From the NCBI GenBank assembly GCA_018823105.1, contig JAHJJH010000087.1, positions 1 to 34,835 of the forward strand: a stretch of 34,835 bases of DNA. The letters are read 5' to 3'. Each line of letters begins with the position of its first letter. Within the stretch, counting starts at the first letter, position 1. The notes beneath the pieces were generated by a model. The model saw only the letters and a list, made by a program, of their open reading frames with translations. It was not told where the DNA came from and made no database searches. Positions 23,433-31,044 of the stretch are shown one piece after another. The translations under genes were made by a program, and so were the position numbers. This stretch comes from Verrucomicrobiota bacterium. Its GTDB lineage: Bacteria > Verrucomicrobiota > Kiritimatiellia > CAIQIC01 > JAGNIJ01.

Positions 23433-24605
23433 ATGAAAGTCGGCATTGACCTGATCAGTTTCTATACCCCGCAGTATTACCTCGACCTGAAGACCCTGGC
23501 CGGTGAGCGGGGCGTGGACCCCGACAAGTTTACCATCGGCATCGGCCAGGAGAAGATGGCCATCCCGCCGCCGGACGAGGACATCGTCACCATGGCCGCC
23601 AGCGCGGCGCACCCGATCCTGGAACAGGCCGGGCGGGAGGGCATCGAATTGCTGCTCTTCGCCACGGAGAGCGGGATCGACCATTCCAAGGCCGCCGCGA
23701 TGTTCCTGCACGGCTTGCTCAAGCTGCCGACCCGCTGCCGCGCGGTGGAACTCAAGCAAGCCTGCTACAGCGCCACGGCGGGGCTGCAACTGGCCGCCTC
23801 GATGGTGGCCGCGCAGCCGGACAGGAAGGCGCTGATCGTCGGCTCCGACATCGCCCGATACGATCTGCGCAGCCCCGGCGAGCCCACGCAGGGTGCCGGG
23901 GCGGTCGCCATGCTGGTGACCGCGAACCCGAGCGTCCTGGCACTGGATCCGGAGACGGGGCTGTACGCGGAGGATGTCATGGATTTCTGGCGCCCGAACT
24001 ACCGCGAAGAGGCGCTGGTGGACGGGAAGTACTCCATGCGCGTGTACCTGACCGCGCTCGAGGAATGCTGGAAACAATACACCGAACGCTCGGGCCGGCA
24101 ATTCCACGACCTCGCCCGCTATTGCTACCACCTGCCCTTCACGCGCATGGCCGAGAAAGCCCACATCCGGCTCGCGAAAATCGCGGCGCTCAAGGAACTG
24201 ACGTCGGCAGAACTTGAAACGGAGATCGGCGATTCGCTGCGCTACAACCGCATCACGGGCAATACCTACTCGGCGTCGCTCTACGAGGGATTGACCTCGT
24301 TGCTCGACCATGGCGCCGACGACCTGGTCGGGCAGCGGATCGGGCTGTTCAGCTACGGATCCGGTTGCATGGGCGAGTACTTCAGCGGCGTCGTCCAGCC
24401 CGGATACCGCGACCATCTCTTCACGGCGCGTCTGCGGGCCCTGCTTGACGGCAGGACCGAGTTGACCTATCGCCAGTATGAGGATATCTTTCAACTGGGA
24501 TTTCCGACGGACGGAGGCGACCATGCCTTCGCCCAATACCGGACGGGGCCTTACCGCCTCGCCGGGGTGAGCCAGCATAAACGACTTTACGAAAAGGTGA
24601 TATGA
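23433..24605 (+). CDS. mvaS: Hydroxymethylglutaryl-CoA synthase
   Basis: This 390-residue protein condenses acetyl-CoA with acetoacetyl-CoA. Catalytic Glu79 (FATESGIDHSK), Cys111 (VELKQACYSATAG) and His233 (CYHLPFTRMAEKAH) fall at the same numbers as in the Gram-positive MvaS enzymes. GIGQEKMAIPPPDEDIV and SYGSGCMGEYFSG are conserved. It is cytosolic. There is no Shine-Dalgarno before the ATG. It overlaps the next gene by ATGA, so both are co-translated. The sequence resembles Firmicute-type MvaS, which suggests an old transfer. The pathway's other genes (thiolase, HMG-CoA reductase, phosphomevalonate kinase, decarboxylase) are not in the window. Confidence 0.95.
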   Translation: MKVGIDLISFYTPQYYLDLKTLAGERGVDPDKFTIGIGQEKMAIPPPDEDIVTMAASAAHPILEQAGREGIELLLFATESGIDHSKAAAMFLHGLLKLPTRCRAVELKQACYSATAGLQLAASMVAAQPDRKALIVGSDIARYDLRSPGEPTQGAGAVAMLVTANPSVLALDPETGLYAEDVMDFWRPNYREEALVDGKYSMRVYLTALEECWKQYTERSGRQFHDLARYCYHLPFTRMAEKAHIRLAKIAALKELTSAELETEIGDSLRYNRITGNTYSASLYEGLTSLLDHGADDLVGQRIGLFSYGSGCMGEYFSGVVQPGYRDHLFTARLRALLDGRTELTYRQYEDIFQLGFPTDGGDHAFAQYRTGPYRLAGVSQHKRLYEKVI

Positions 24606-25612
24606 AAGCCATCGCGCCGGGCAAACTGATCTTGAGCGGGGAGCACGCCGTGGTGTACGGAAAGCCGGCCATCGCCATGGCCGTGGATCGCTGCGCCCAG
24701 GCCGTCGTGCTGCCCGCCGGGGGGCCCGGCGACACGGTGGCCATTGATCTCCAGGATTTGCAGCAGATGGAGTCTTTTACCCTTCGCGCCCTGCGCGACC
24801 TGAAAGGCCGGGTGCTCAAGAACTACCGCCTCTTCCTGGAGGGCCAAATGGGCATCCGGGAAGTGCTCTTTAAACCCATTGAGCTTTTCCAGTACGCCTT
24901 CATCACCATCCTCGACGCCCTGCACCTCAAGGTGGCCGATGGTGTGAAGATCCAACTTCATTCCAATATCCCCATCGGCTGCGGCATGGGGTCCTCGGCG
25001 GCGACGGTTTTGAGCGTCCTGCGCAGCATCGGGCACTATTTCCGCGTGGAGTTCCGGCCCGAGTGGTACCAGGCCTACAGCCTCGAGGCCGAAAACCTCC
25101 AGCACGGCCACGCCAGCGGCGTGGACACCTACATCTCCCTCCACGGGGGGTGCGCCCGGTTCCAGGAGGGCCGCGCCGAATCCCTGCCGCTTCCGCGCCT
25201 GCCCCTGCACCTGGTCAACACCGGCGCCCCGGCCGTCACCACGGGCGATTGCGTAACCCGGGTGAAGGAACAGCACGGCGACAGCCGGATCTGGGACGAC
25301 TTCGAAGCGGTCACGCGCGAAATGGAAAAAGCGCTGCTCTCGAACAACCTCAAGGACATCCAGTCCTGCGTCCGGGAGAATCAGCGCCTGCTCGGTCGCA
25401 TCGGGGTGGTCCCGGCGCGTGTCGGAGAATTCGTCGCGGAGGTCGAGCAACAGGGCGCGGCCGCCAAGGTCTGCGGCGCGGGCGCCGTGGCCGGCGACAG
25501 TGCCGGCATCGTCATGGTCTGCGCGAAGGAATCCCCGAAAGCCCTCTGCGCGAAGTATGGCTACAGCCTGATCAGCGTCCGCGGCGAGCCGCTCGGCGCC
25601 CGGATCGTGTAG
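24602..25612 (+). CDS. Mevalonate kinase (GHMP family)
   Basis: This 336-residue protein has the three GHMP motifs. APGKLILSGEHAVVYGKPAIA is near the N-terminus, SNIPIGCGMGSSAATVL (about 122-138) is the ATP phosphate loop, and AAKVCGAGAVAGDSAG is the C-terminal loop. It most likely phosphorylates mevalonate, given its overlap with mvaS; phosphomevalonate kinase is the main alternative. The length fits mevalonate kinase. The stop is the TAG of GTAG at the start of a hairpin repeat that follows directly. No signal or membrane segment is seen. Confidence 0.88.
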   Translation: MKAIAPGKLILSGEHAVVYGKPAIAMAVDRCAQAVVLPAGGPGDTVAIDLQDLQQMESFTLRALRDLKGRVLKNYRLFLEGQMGIREVLFKPIELFQYAFITILDALHLKVADGVKIQLHSNIPIGCGMGSSAATVLSVLRSIGHYFRVEFRPEWYQAYSLEAENLQHGHASGVDTYISLHGGCARFQEGRAESLPLPRLPLHLVNTGAPAVTTGDCVTRVKEQHGDSRIWDDFEAVTREMEKALLSNNLKDIQSCVRENQRLLGRIGVVPARVGEFVAEVEQQGAAAKVCGAGAVAGDSAGIVMVCAKESPKALCAKYGYSLISVRGEPLGARIV

Positions 25613-25669
25613 CCCCGAGCGTGAGCGAGGGGGCGGCGGGAGTTTCCGCTCGCTCACGCTCGCGGCTAC
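25609..25669. repeat. GTAG...CTAC hairpin repeat, copy 4, overlapping the mevalonate kinase stop
   Basis: GTAGCC at 25609-25614 pairs with GGCTAC at 25664-25669. Next inward, a 13-bp arm GAGCGTGAGCGAG pairs exactly with CTCGCTCACGCTC, giving one long hairpin rather than a cloverleaf. The first TAG is the kinase stop. It separates the convergent kinase and sulfur-carrier genes and may act as their terminator. Confidence 0.85.
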
Positions 25670-25673
25670 GGAC

Positions 25674-25907
25674 TTACCCCCCGCCGACGGGCAGTAGCAG
25701 GTAGACCTTATCGCCGTCCGCGAGAACAGTGGAGATCCGGGCCTTGGTGTTGTTCACCAGCGGCGTGATGAACTTCCGGTGCCCCGGATCAATGCCCAGT
25801 TGTTCCAGCAGTGCGGAAACCGTGGCCCCGTCGCCCACTTCGACCGTTCCGCCGCTCGGGACACGCTTGATGTCCAGCAGGCCGGTATATTCCACAGTCA
25901 CGCGCAT
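25674..25907 (-). CDS. MoaD/ThiS-like sulfur-carrier protein
   Basis: This 77-residue beta-grasp protein ends VYLLLPVGGG, with the C-terminal Gly-Gly needed for adenylation and thiocarboxylation. The internal VSALLEQLGI and PLVNNTKAR segments fit the MoaD/ThiS family. It lies 6 bp downstream of the cysK stop, so the two form one operon. A CysO-like role, giving thiocarboxylate sulfur to a cysteine synthase, is suggested by that pairing and is inferred. No E1-like ThiF/MoeB or Mec-type hydrolase gene is nearby. A molybdopterin or thiamine role remains possible. Confidence 0.85.
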   Translation of the reverse strand: MRVTVEYTGLLDIKRVPSGGTVEVGDGATVSALLEQLGIDPGHRKFITPLVNNTKARISTVLADGDKVYLLLPVGGG

Positions 25908-25913
25908 GGCTGA

Positions 25914-26849
25914 TTATCCTGCCGCCAGGTCTTTGTAGAGCGGCGTGGAAAGATAGCGTTCCCCGAAGCTGCAGGCAATGGTGACAATTCGTTTGCCGGA
26001 CAACCCGAATTGCTGGACAGCCTTGGCCACGGCGCAGACATTGGCCCCGGTGCTGATCCCCGCGAAGATGCCCTCCTCGCGCGCGAGACGGCGGCCCCAC
26101 TCAAAGGCCTCCTCGTTGGTCACCGTCACCACGCCGGCCAACAGCGACATGTCCAGGTTCTTCGGCACGAACCCGGCCCCAATGCCCTGGATCTTGTGCG
26201 GGCCGGGCTTGCCGCCGCTGATGACGGGCGAATCCGCGGGCTCGACCGCGTAGGCCTGGAAGCCGGGATTCTGTTTGCGGATAGATCGTGCGACACCCGT
26301 GATCGTACCGCCGGTCCCCACGCCGGCCACGAGGACATCTATCTTGTGACCGCTATCCTCCCAGATTTCCGGTCCCGTGGTCGCCTCATGGATCGCGGGG
26401 TTGGCGGGATTCTCGAATTGCTGAGGCATCCACGCCCCCGGGGTCTTGTCCACCAGTTCCTCGGCGGCGGTAATCGCCCCGCGCATCCCCTGTTCGGCCG
26501 GCGTGAGCACCAGGTCGGCGCCCAGCGCCCGCAGCATGGCGCGCCGCTCCAGGCTCATGGACTCCGGCATGGTCAAGATAAGCTTGTATATTCGCGAGGC
26601 GGCCACGAAGGCCAACGCGATGCCCGTGTTGCCGCTGGTCGGCTCGATGATGATGGAGTCCAGCTTCAGCGTCCCGGCTTTTTCCGCCGCATCAATCATC
26701 GCCACGCCGATCCGGTCTTTCACGCTGCTCAACGGATTGTGAGACTCCATCTTAAGAAACACTTCCGCCTCACACCCCGCAAACAAGCGATTCAGTTTGA
26801 CCAGTGGCGTCCGGCCCACGGTCTCGATGATACTTTCAAATACTCCCAT
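25914..26849 (-). CDS. cysK: Cysteine synthase (O-acetylserine sulfhydrylase)
   Basis: The ATG at 26849 (MGVFESIIETVGRTPL) is chosen because GGAGG lies 5 nt upstream; an ATG at 26861 would read through that site. The 311-residue PLP enzyme has the lysine in NPLSSVKDRIG, the substrate loop EPTSGNTGIALAF, the phosphate-binding GVGTGGTITGVARSI and the C-terminal GIFAGISTGANV. It replaces the acetyl group of O-acetylserine with sulfide or a thiocarboxylate. It is co-transcribed with a MoaD/ThiS-like carrier. Tandem promoters with an internal inverted repeat lie just upstream, consistent with regulation by sulfur supply. Confidence 0.95.
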   Translation of the reverse strand: MGVFESIIETVGRTPLVKLNRLFAGCEAEVFLKMESHNPLSSVKDRIGVAMIDAAEKAGTLKLDSIIIEPTSGNTGIALAFVAASRIYKLILTMPESMSLERRAMLRALGADLVLTPAEQGMRGAITAAEELVDKTPGAWMPQQFENPANPAIHEATTGPEIWEDSGHKIDVLVAGVGTGGTITGVARSIRKQNPGFQAYAVEPADSPVISGGKPGPHKIQGIGAGFVPKNLDMSLLAGVVTVTNEEAFEWGRRLAREEGIFAGISTGANVCAVAKAVQQFGLSGKRIVTIACSFGERYLSTPLYKDLAAG

Positions 26850-26881
26850 ACCAGCCTCCAATTCCTACTCGCCAGAGCAAT

Positions 26882-26936
26882 ACTTTACTAATCCAGTAGA
26901 TTTTGTCAACTATACGCCATGGTCATAGATTGTCAA
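26882..26936 (-). promoter_or_regulatory. Tandem cysK promoters with a TACT-N5-AGTA inverted repeat
   Basis: Upstream promoter: TTGACA (26931-26936), 16 bp, TATAGT (26909-26914). Downstream promoter: TTGACA (26904-26909), 16 bp, TAAAGT (26882-26887). The two overlap by one base. TACT-N5-AGTA (26886-26898) lies in the spacer of the downstream promoter, a good site for a repressor such as an Rrf2 family protein, though none is encoded here. The promoter boxes are strong. Confidence 0.7.
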
Positions 26937-27137
26937 ATAGAACATGACATGGCGTGCATTTGAGCACCGGAAGCGGCGACGCGCGTCGCTTCACGCCCAA
27001 CGCCCGCGCCGTCGAGCTCTGCCGCGGGGAACTCCCGGCCGGGTGAACATCCGAAGCGCCCGTCCGCCGCAAACCGCGTTGCGTCCCGCGTGAAAACAGG
27101 TAGTCTCGATCCCGATCCTCTTTCCCGGCAGGAGACT

Positions 27138-28364
27138 ATGCGGGCCAAAATAGCCGACTGGTTTTTCCGGCTGCCGGCGGGCTTGGCTGGCCCGCTATGG
27201 CGGACGCTACAGCCGCTGCGGCAGGCGGCGCACCGGGTCGGGGAACGCCGGGCCGACCGGCGCTTGCCCGTCCGCCGCGCCGTGATCGAAGGGGCGCGCG
27301 CGGCACTGGTGGGGCATCTTTCCGATCCTCTTCGTTTCCACTTTTCGATGCCCCCGTTCACAAGCCTGACCGCCGGACCGCCTGAAGCGGACATGCCGCG
27401 CGGCGAGTTACCGGCCGCGCTGGAGTCGCTCTCGCGGGAAGCCGACCTGGTGTATGTCTCTTTAAGTGACGCCCGCGCGCCGGGCACTTGGCGCGCATCG
27501 GCCTTCCGCGTACCCCTCGCCGTCCAGAGCGTGCTCGATCTTCCGGAGGACCGCGAAACACTGATGGCCCGAATCCGGAATCGCGAGACCCGGAAGGAAT
27601 TCAACAAGTTCGACCGCGCGGGATTCACCGTCGAGATCAGCCGGGATCCGACCGTCGGCCGATTGTTCTATGAACGCTTCCATGTCCCCTTCATCCGCGG
27701 GCGTCACGGCCGCGACGCCATGATGCTGTCCCTCCGACCGTTTCTTTGCCTTCTCCGGGAGGGCGAATTGCTGCTCGTGAAGCGGGATGGCGAGCCGGTG
27801 TCCGGCGTGGTGTGCCGCCGGGAGGGTTCCGTCTACCGGACCGAATACAGCGGCGTGCGGGAGGGGGATCCTCAACTCGTGCGGGAGGGGGCGCTGGCCG
27901 CGGAGTATTACTTTTCCATCCTGCGCGCGCACGAACTGGGCTGTCGCCGGATTTACTTCGGCATCAGCCAGCCGTTTCTGGACAACGGCATCCTGCTCTT
28001 CAAGAAAAAGTGGGGCGGCCAACTGGAGCCGTCCCACGAAGACCGCCGCCACCTCTACTTGTTAATTCCCCGGTACACCGAATCCGTCGCACGGCTCCTG
28101 GAGGCCCACCCCCCGATCGTCCATGGTCCTGACGGACTGGCGGGACTGGTCGCGGTCAACGAAACCCGACGTCGCGATCCGGCGGGACTGCACTCGCGGC
28201 TGCGCCATCAGGCCTGCCCGGGCTTGAACGCGCTGTATCTCGTCAACACGGGAACGCGGGCGGAAGAGGGGCCGACCGATCTCCCCCTGGCCTGGCATGC
28301 GGTCATGGCCGTCCCGGATCAACCGCTGACGCCGGCCGGCCTGTTCGGTCCACAAACGGCGTGA
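27138..28364 (+). CDS. FemAB/GNAT-like acyltransferase
   Basis: The ATG at 27138 (MRAKIADWFFRLP) has AGGAG 4 nt upstream; an earlier in-frame ATG at 27090 lacks one. The 408-residue protein has a FemAB-like/GNAT domain at about 100-310, including IRNRETRKEFNKFDRAGF, LFYERFHVPFIRGRHG, LLVKRDGEPVSGVVC and YFSILRAHELGCRRIYFG. Such proteins occur in peptidoglycan bridge formation and exopolysaccharide clusters (PEP-CTERM systems). No exosortase is nearby, so the acceptor is unknown. Its last 62 bp overlap the 3' end of the PaaK/CapK-like gene on the other strand. Confidence 0.78.
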   Translation: MRAKIADWFFRLPAGLAGPLWRTLQPLRQAAHRVGERRADRRLPVRRAVIEGARAALVGHLSDPLRFHFSMPPFTSLTAGPPEADMPRGELPAALESLSREADLVYVSLSDARAPGTWRASAFRVPLAVQSVLDLPEDRETLMARIRNRETRKEFNKFDRAGFTVEISRDPTVGRLFYERFHVPFIRGRHGRDAMMLSLRPFLCLLREGELLLVKRDGEPVSGVVCRREGSVYRTEYSGVREGDPQLVREGALAAEYYFSILRAHELGCRRIYFGISQPFLDNGILLFKKKWGGQLEPSHEDRRHLYLLIPRYTESVARLLEAHPPIVHGPDGLAGLVAVNETRRRDPAGLHSRLRHQACPGLNALYLVNTGTRAEEGPTDLPLAWHAVMAVPDQPLTPAGLFGPQTA

Positions 28365-29574
28365 ATTTCTCGCCGGGCCGCTTTTCGATCGATGCCACCC
28401 GCTCCACCTGCAGTGCCCAGACCGCGCCAAAACGCCCGCGGAATCGTTCGGTGATCGCGCGCTCCGCTTCCGCCGGAAATGCGTCGGTGGTCACGAGCTG
28501 CAGCCGCACGCGATCCTCCGCCTCGCGGATGAACTGAAAGACCCGGATACCCGGCACATCGCCAATCAGTGTTTCCTCGAGGGCCCCGGAACTGATCCAC
28601 TGCCCGGACGGCAGCCTCCACAAATCCTGGTGGCGGCCATGGAGCCGTCCGAGCAGGGGCAGAGGGCTGCCGCAGGGACAGGGCTCGTCGGCCCATTCCG
28701 CATAATCGCCGAGCTCATACCGAATCAGGGGAACCATCCGACGCCATAGCACCGTGCAGACCACCCGGCCCGCCCGGGCGGGCCGGGCCTGGTCATCCAG
28801 CAACTCCACGAGGACAAAGTCGCTCCGGACATGGTAGCCCCGTCCCTGCCGGCATTCGCAGGCGATCGGCCCCGTCTCGATGGAGCCGTAGATGTCCACC
28901 ACCCGGCCGCCGAGCCGCTCCTCGATACGGGCGCGCAGGGACGGCCAGAGCATGTCCGACGCGCTGAACAAAAGAGGGATGCGCAGGCGCGCGTTCTCGC
29001 GTTCGAGTTGGAAGGCCACTTCGCCGAGCAGCGAGGCCCACCCCGCGATGGACTGAGGCCGAGCCTCGCGGAGAATCCGGACCTTCTCTTCCGGGGAGGA
29101 CACCGCGGGGGCATAACGGCGCGGGTAGAGCCAGGCATGGCGAACCGCGCGCTTGTCGGGATTCATCCCGGCGTGGGCGAACTTCACCTGGCGGTGCCAG
29201 GGCCGAAGCCCGTGCGCCCGGTAAACGGCCAGCCACAGGAGCGCATTAAACAGCAATTCTTCCCGGTTGGTGGGCAGGCGCAGCGGCGTGCCCGACCAGC
29301 CGCTGGTGGAATGGAAATAAAGTCCGCCGGCGTCGAGCGGAACGGTGGCGATTTCCCGGAGGCGATCCCGCAGCGCGGCCCGGGTCAACAGGGGCAGATC
29401 GGACAACGCAGGCCGGCAGGCCGGAGGGTAAAGATTGCGGTAGTACGGGCTGTGTCGCCCCGCGAAGTCGAGCAATTGCCCGAGCCGATTCTTTTGAACA
29501 CGACGCAAGGCCTCCGCGTCGCGCGGTAAACGCTGGGTCCCCAGCCAGAGAGAGATCGGGATGCGTCTTCTCAC
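28303..29574 (-). CDS. PaaK/CapK-like AMP-forming ligase
   Basis: GTG at 29574 starts the 423-residue protein; GAGGTGG lies about 4 nt upstream. YFHSTSGWSGTPLRLPT is the Ser/Thr-Gly loop that binds ATP, VVDIYGSIETGPIACEC has the YGxxE motif, and VPLIRYELGDYAEW the YxxGD motif. CPCGSPLPLLGRLHGR is the cysteine cluster seen in phenylacetate-CoA ligase relatives. CapK-like members lie in capsule and exopolysaccharide clusters and modify sugars or lipids. The neighbouring FemAB-like gene is convergent with a 62-bp overlap of coding 3' ends. The C-terminal tail after KRPGEKFTPFVDR is non-conserved and lies in the overlap. The substrate is unknown. Confidence 0.82.
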   Translation of the reverse strand: MRRRIPISLWLGTQRLPRDAEALRRVQKNRLGQLLDFAGRHSPYYRNLYPPACRPALSDLPLLTRAALRDRLREIATVPLDAGGLYFHSTSGWSGTPLRLPTNREELLFNALLWLAVYRAHGLRPWHRQVKFAHAGMNPDKRAVRHAWLYPRRYAPAVSSPEEKVRILREARPQSIAGWASLLGEVAFQLERENARLRIPLLFSASDMLWPSLRARIEERLGGRVVDIYGSIETGPIACECRQGRGYHVRSDFVLVELLDDQARPARAGRVVCTVLWRRMVPLIRYELGDYAEWADEPCPCGSPLPLLGRLHGRHQDLWRLPSGQWISSGALEETLIGDVPGIRVFQFIREAEDRVRLQLVTTDAFPAEAERAITERFRGRFGAVWALQVERVASIEKRPGEKFTPFVDRTGRPASAVDPGRP

Positions 29575-29626
29575 TCACCACCTCATCGGCCGGGACAAGG
29601 AACCCGTCGATCCTCCCTGAAAAAAC

Positions 29627-29703
<77 letters not shown>

Positions 29704-29717
29704 AGGAAACGCGTAAA

Positions 29718-29799
29718 TAGTGAATAGTGAAGGGTGAATGGTCAAGAGCAGATCGCAAGCCGCCCCGCAGCAACCATCCACCATTCCCCATCAACCATT
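29718..29799. repeat. Inverted heptad-repeat element
   Basis: The left arm (29718-29742) consists of GTGAATA, GTGAAGG, GTGAATG units. The right arm (29772-29799) carries the complementary pattern CCATCCA, CCATTCC, CCATCAA, CCATT. About 30 bases separate them, so a long imperfect hairpin can form. The right arm includes the serC stop codon (29791-29793) and its last codons. Its 7-bp period differs from the 10-bp arms of the GxxExxY cassette. Confidence 0.65.
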
Positions 29800-30870
29800 T
29801 TTCCGTTCAAACTCCTTCATGAACGCGACCAGCGTGTCCACGTTCTCCGGAGGAAAGGCGTTATAGATCGAGGCGCGGATGCCGCCGACGGAGCGGTGCC
29901 CTTTCAATCCCTTGAGCTTCTGCGCGGAGGCTTCCTTGATGAACGCCTCCTCCAACGGCTCGGAAGGCAGCCGGAAGGTGATGTTCATGTCCGACCGGAA
30001 TTCCTTGACCGCCGTGCCCCGGTAGAACGACGAGGCATCGATGAGCGAGTATACCTTGGCGGCCTTCTCCACGTTGCGCCGGGCCATGACGTCCAGCCCG
30101 CCCATCTTGAGGATCCAGCGGGTGACCAGCGTCACGATGTAGATGGCAAAGCAGGGCGGCGTGTTATACAGCGAGTTCTCCTCGATATGCGTCTTGTAGC
30201 GAAAGATCACCGGGACCTTTTCGGACACGCGCTCGGCCAACTCCTTGCGCATGATCACGAGCGTGACCCCGGCCGGGCCCAGGTTCTTCTGCGCGCCGGC
30301 ATAGATCAGGCCGAACGGCTTGATGTCAAACGACCGCGAGAGGAAGTCGGAGGACATATCCGCCACGAGGGGCACGCTGATCTTCGGGAAGCTCTTCCAC
30401 TGCGTGCCGGCGATGGTCTCGTTCGACGTCACGTGCAGATAGACCGCGCCGGGCGTCGGCTTCAGGCTGCCGGGCGCGGGCAACCGCGTGGGGATATCCT
30501 TGGCCGTGTCGGCAATAACATTCACCTTGCCAAAGAGCTTGGCCTCCTTGATCGCCTTGGACGCCCAGGCGCCCGAATTGGTGTAGTCGGCCGACTGGCC
30601 CTCGCCCAGCAGGTTCATCGGCACCATGGCGAATTGACCGCTTGCGCCGCCCTGCAAGAAAAGCACTGCATATTCATCCGGGATCCCGAGCAGCTTGCGG
30701 AGGTTGTCGACGGCTTCCTGCTGAACGGCCATGTACTCCTTGCCGCGATGGCTGGATTCCAGGATGGACATGCCCGTACCCTTGAAGTCGAGCAACTCCG
30801 CCTGCGCCTCCTGCAAGACCTCCAGCGGCAGAACCGCCGGGCCGGGATTGAAATTACATACTCTCGCCAT
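29791..30870 (-). CDS. serC: Phosphoserine aminotransferase
   Basis: This 359-residue PLP enzyme makes phosphoserine from phosphohydroxypyruvate. The start has AAAGGAG about 8 nt upstream. CNFNPGPAVLPLEVL, ILESSHRGKEYMAV, VLFLQGGASGQFAMVPMNLL and the PLP-lysine region IYAGAQKNLGPAGVTLV are present. RSVGGIRASIYNAF closes the C-terminal domain. It also commonly works in vitamin B6 synthesis. The final codons (KNG) and stop are inside the heptad repeat. It ends near a tRNA-Arg gene on the same strand. No serA or serB is in the window. Confidence 0.95.
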   Translation of the reverse strand: MARVCNFNPGPAVLPLEVLQEAQAELLDFKGTGMSILESSHRGKEYMAVQQEAVDNLRKLLGIPDEYAVLFLQGGASGQFAMVPMNLLGEGQSADYTNSGAWASKAIKEAKLFGKVNVIADTAKDIPTRLPAPGSLKPTPGAVYLHVTSNETIAGTQWKSFPKISVPLVADMSSDFLSRSFDIKPFGLIYAGAQKNLGPAGVTLVIMRKELAERVSEKVPVIFRYKTHIEENSLYNTPPCFAIYIVTLVTRWILKMGGLDVMARRNVEKAAKVYSLIDASSFYRGTAVKEFRSDMNITFRLPSEPLEEAFIKEASAQKLKGLKGHRSVGGIRASIYNAFPPENVDTLVAFMKEFERKNG

Positions 30871-30911
30871 GACTGCTTCTCCTTTGCTTGAGTTGAAGAA
30901 CGGGTTTGCGC

Positions 30912-30940
30912 ACTGTAACGGGTGCCGGCGGCCAGTGCAA
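30912..30940 (-). promoter_or_regulatory. serC promoter
   Basis: Minus-strand TTGCAC (30935-30940), a 17-bp spacer and TACAGT (30912-30917), about 42 nt upstream of the start. Both boxes match four of six bases. Confidence 0.45.
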
Positions 30941-31044
30941 GCCCGCAGAGTCCCCCGCCTCCATACCCCGGGGCGCGGCCGTCCGACGGGTGTAAAAAAC
31001 CAGTTGAGGATCGGCGGCGTGAAGCCGTTCGATTCTTCAGAAAA

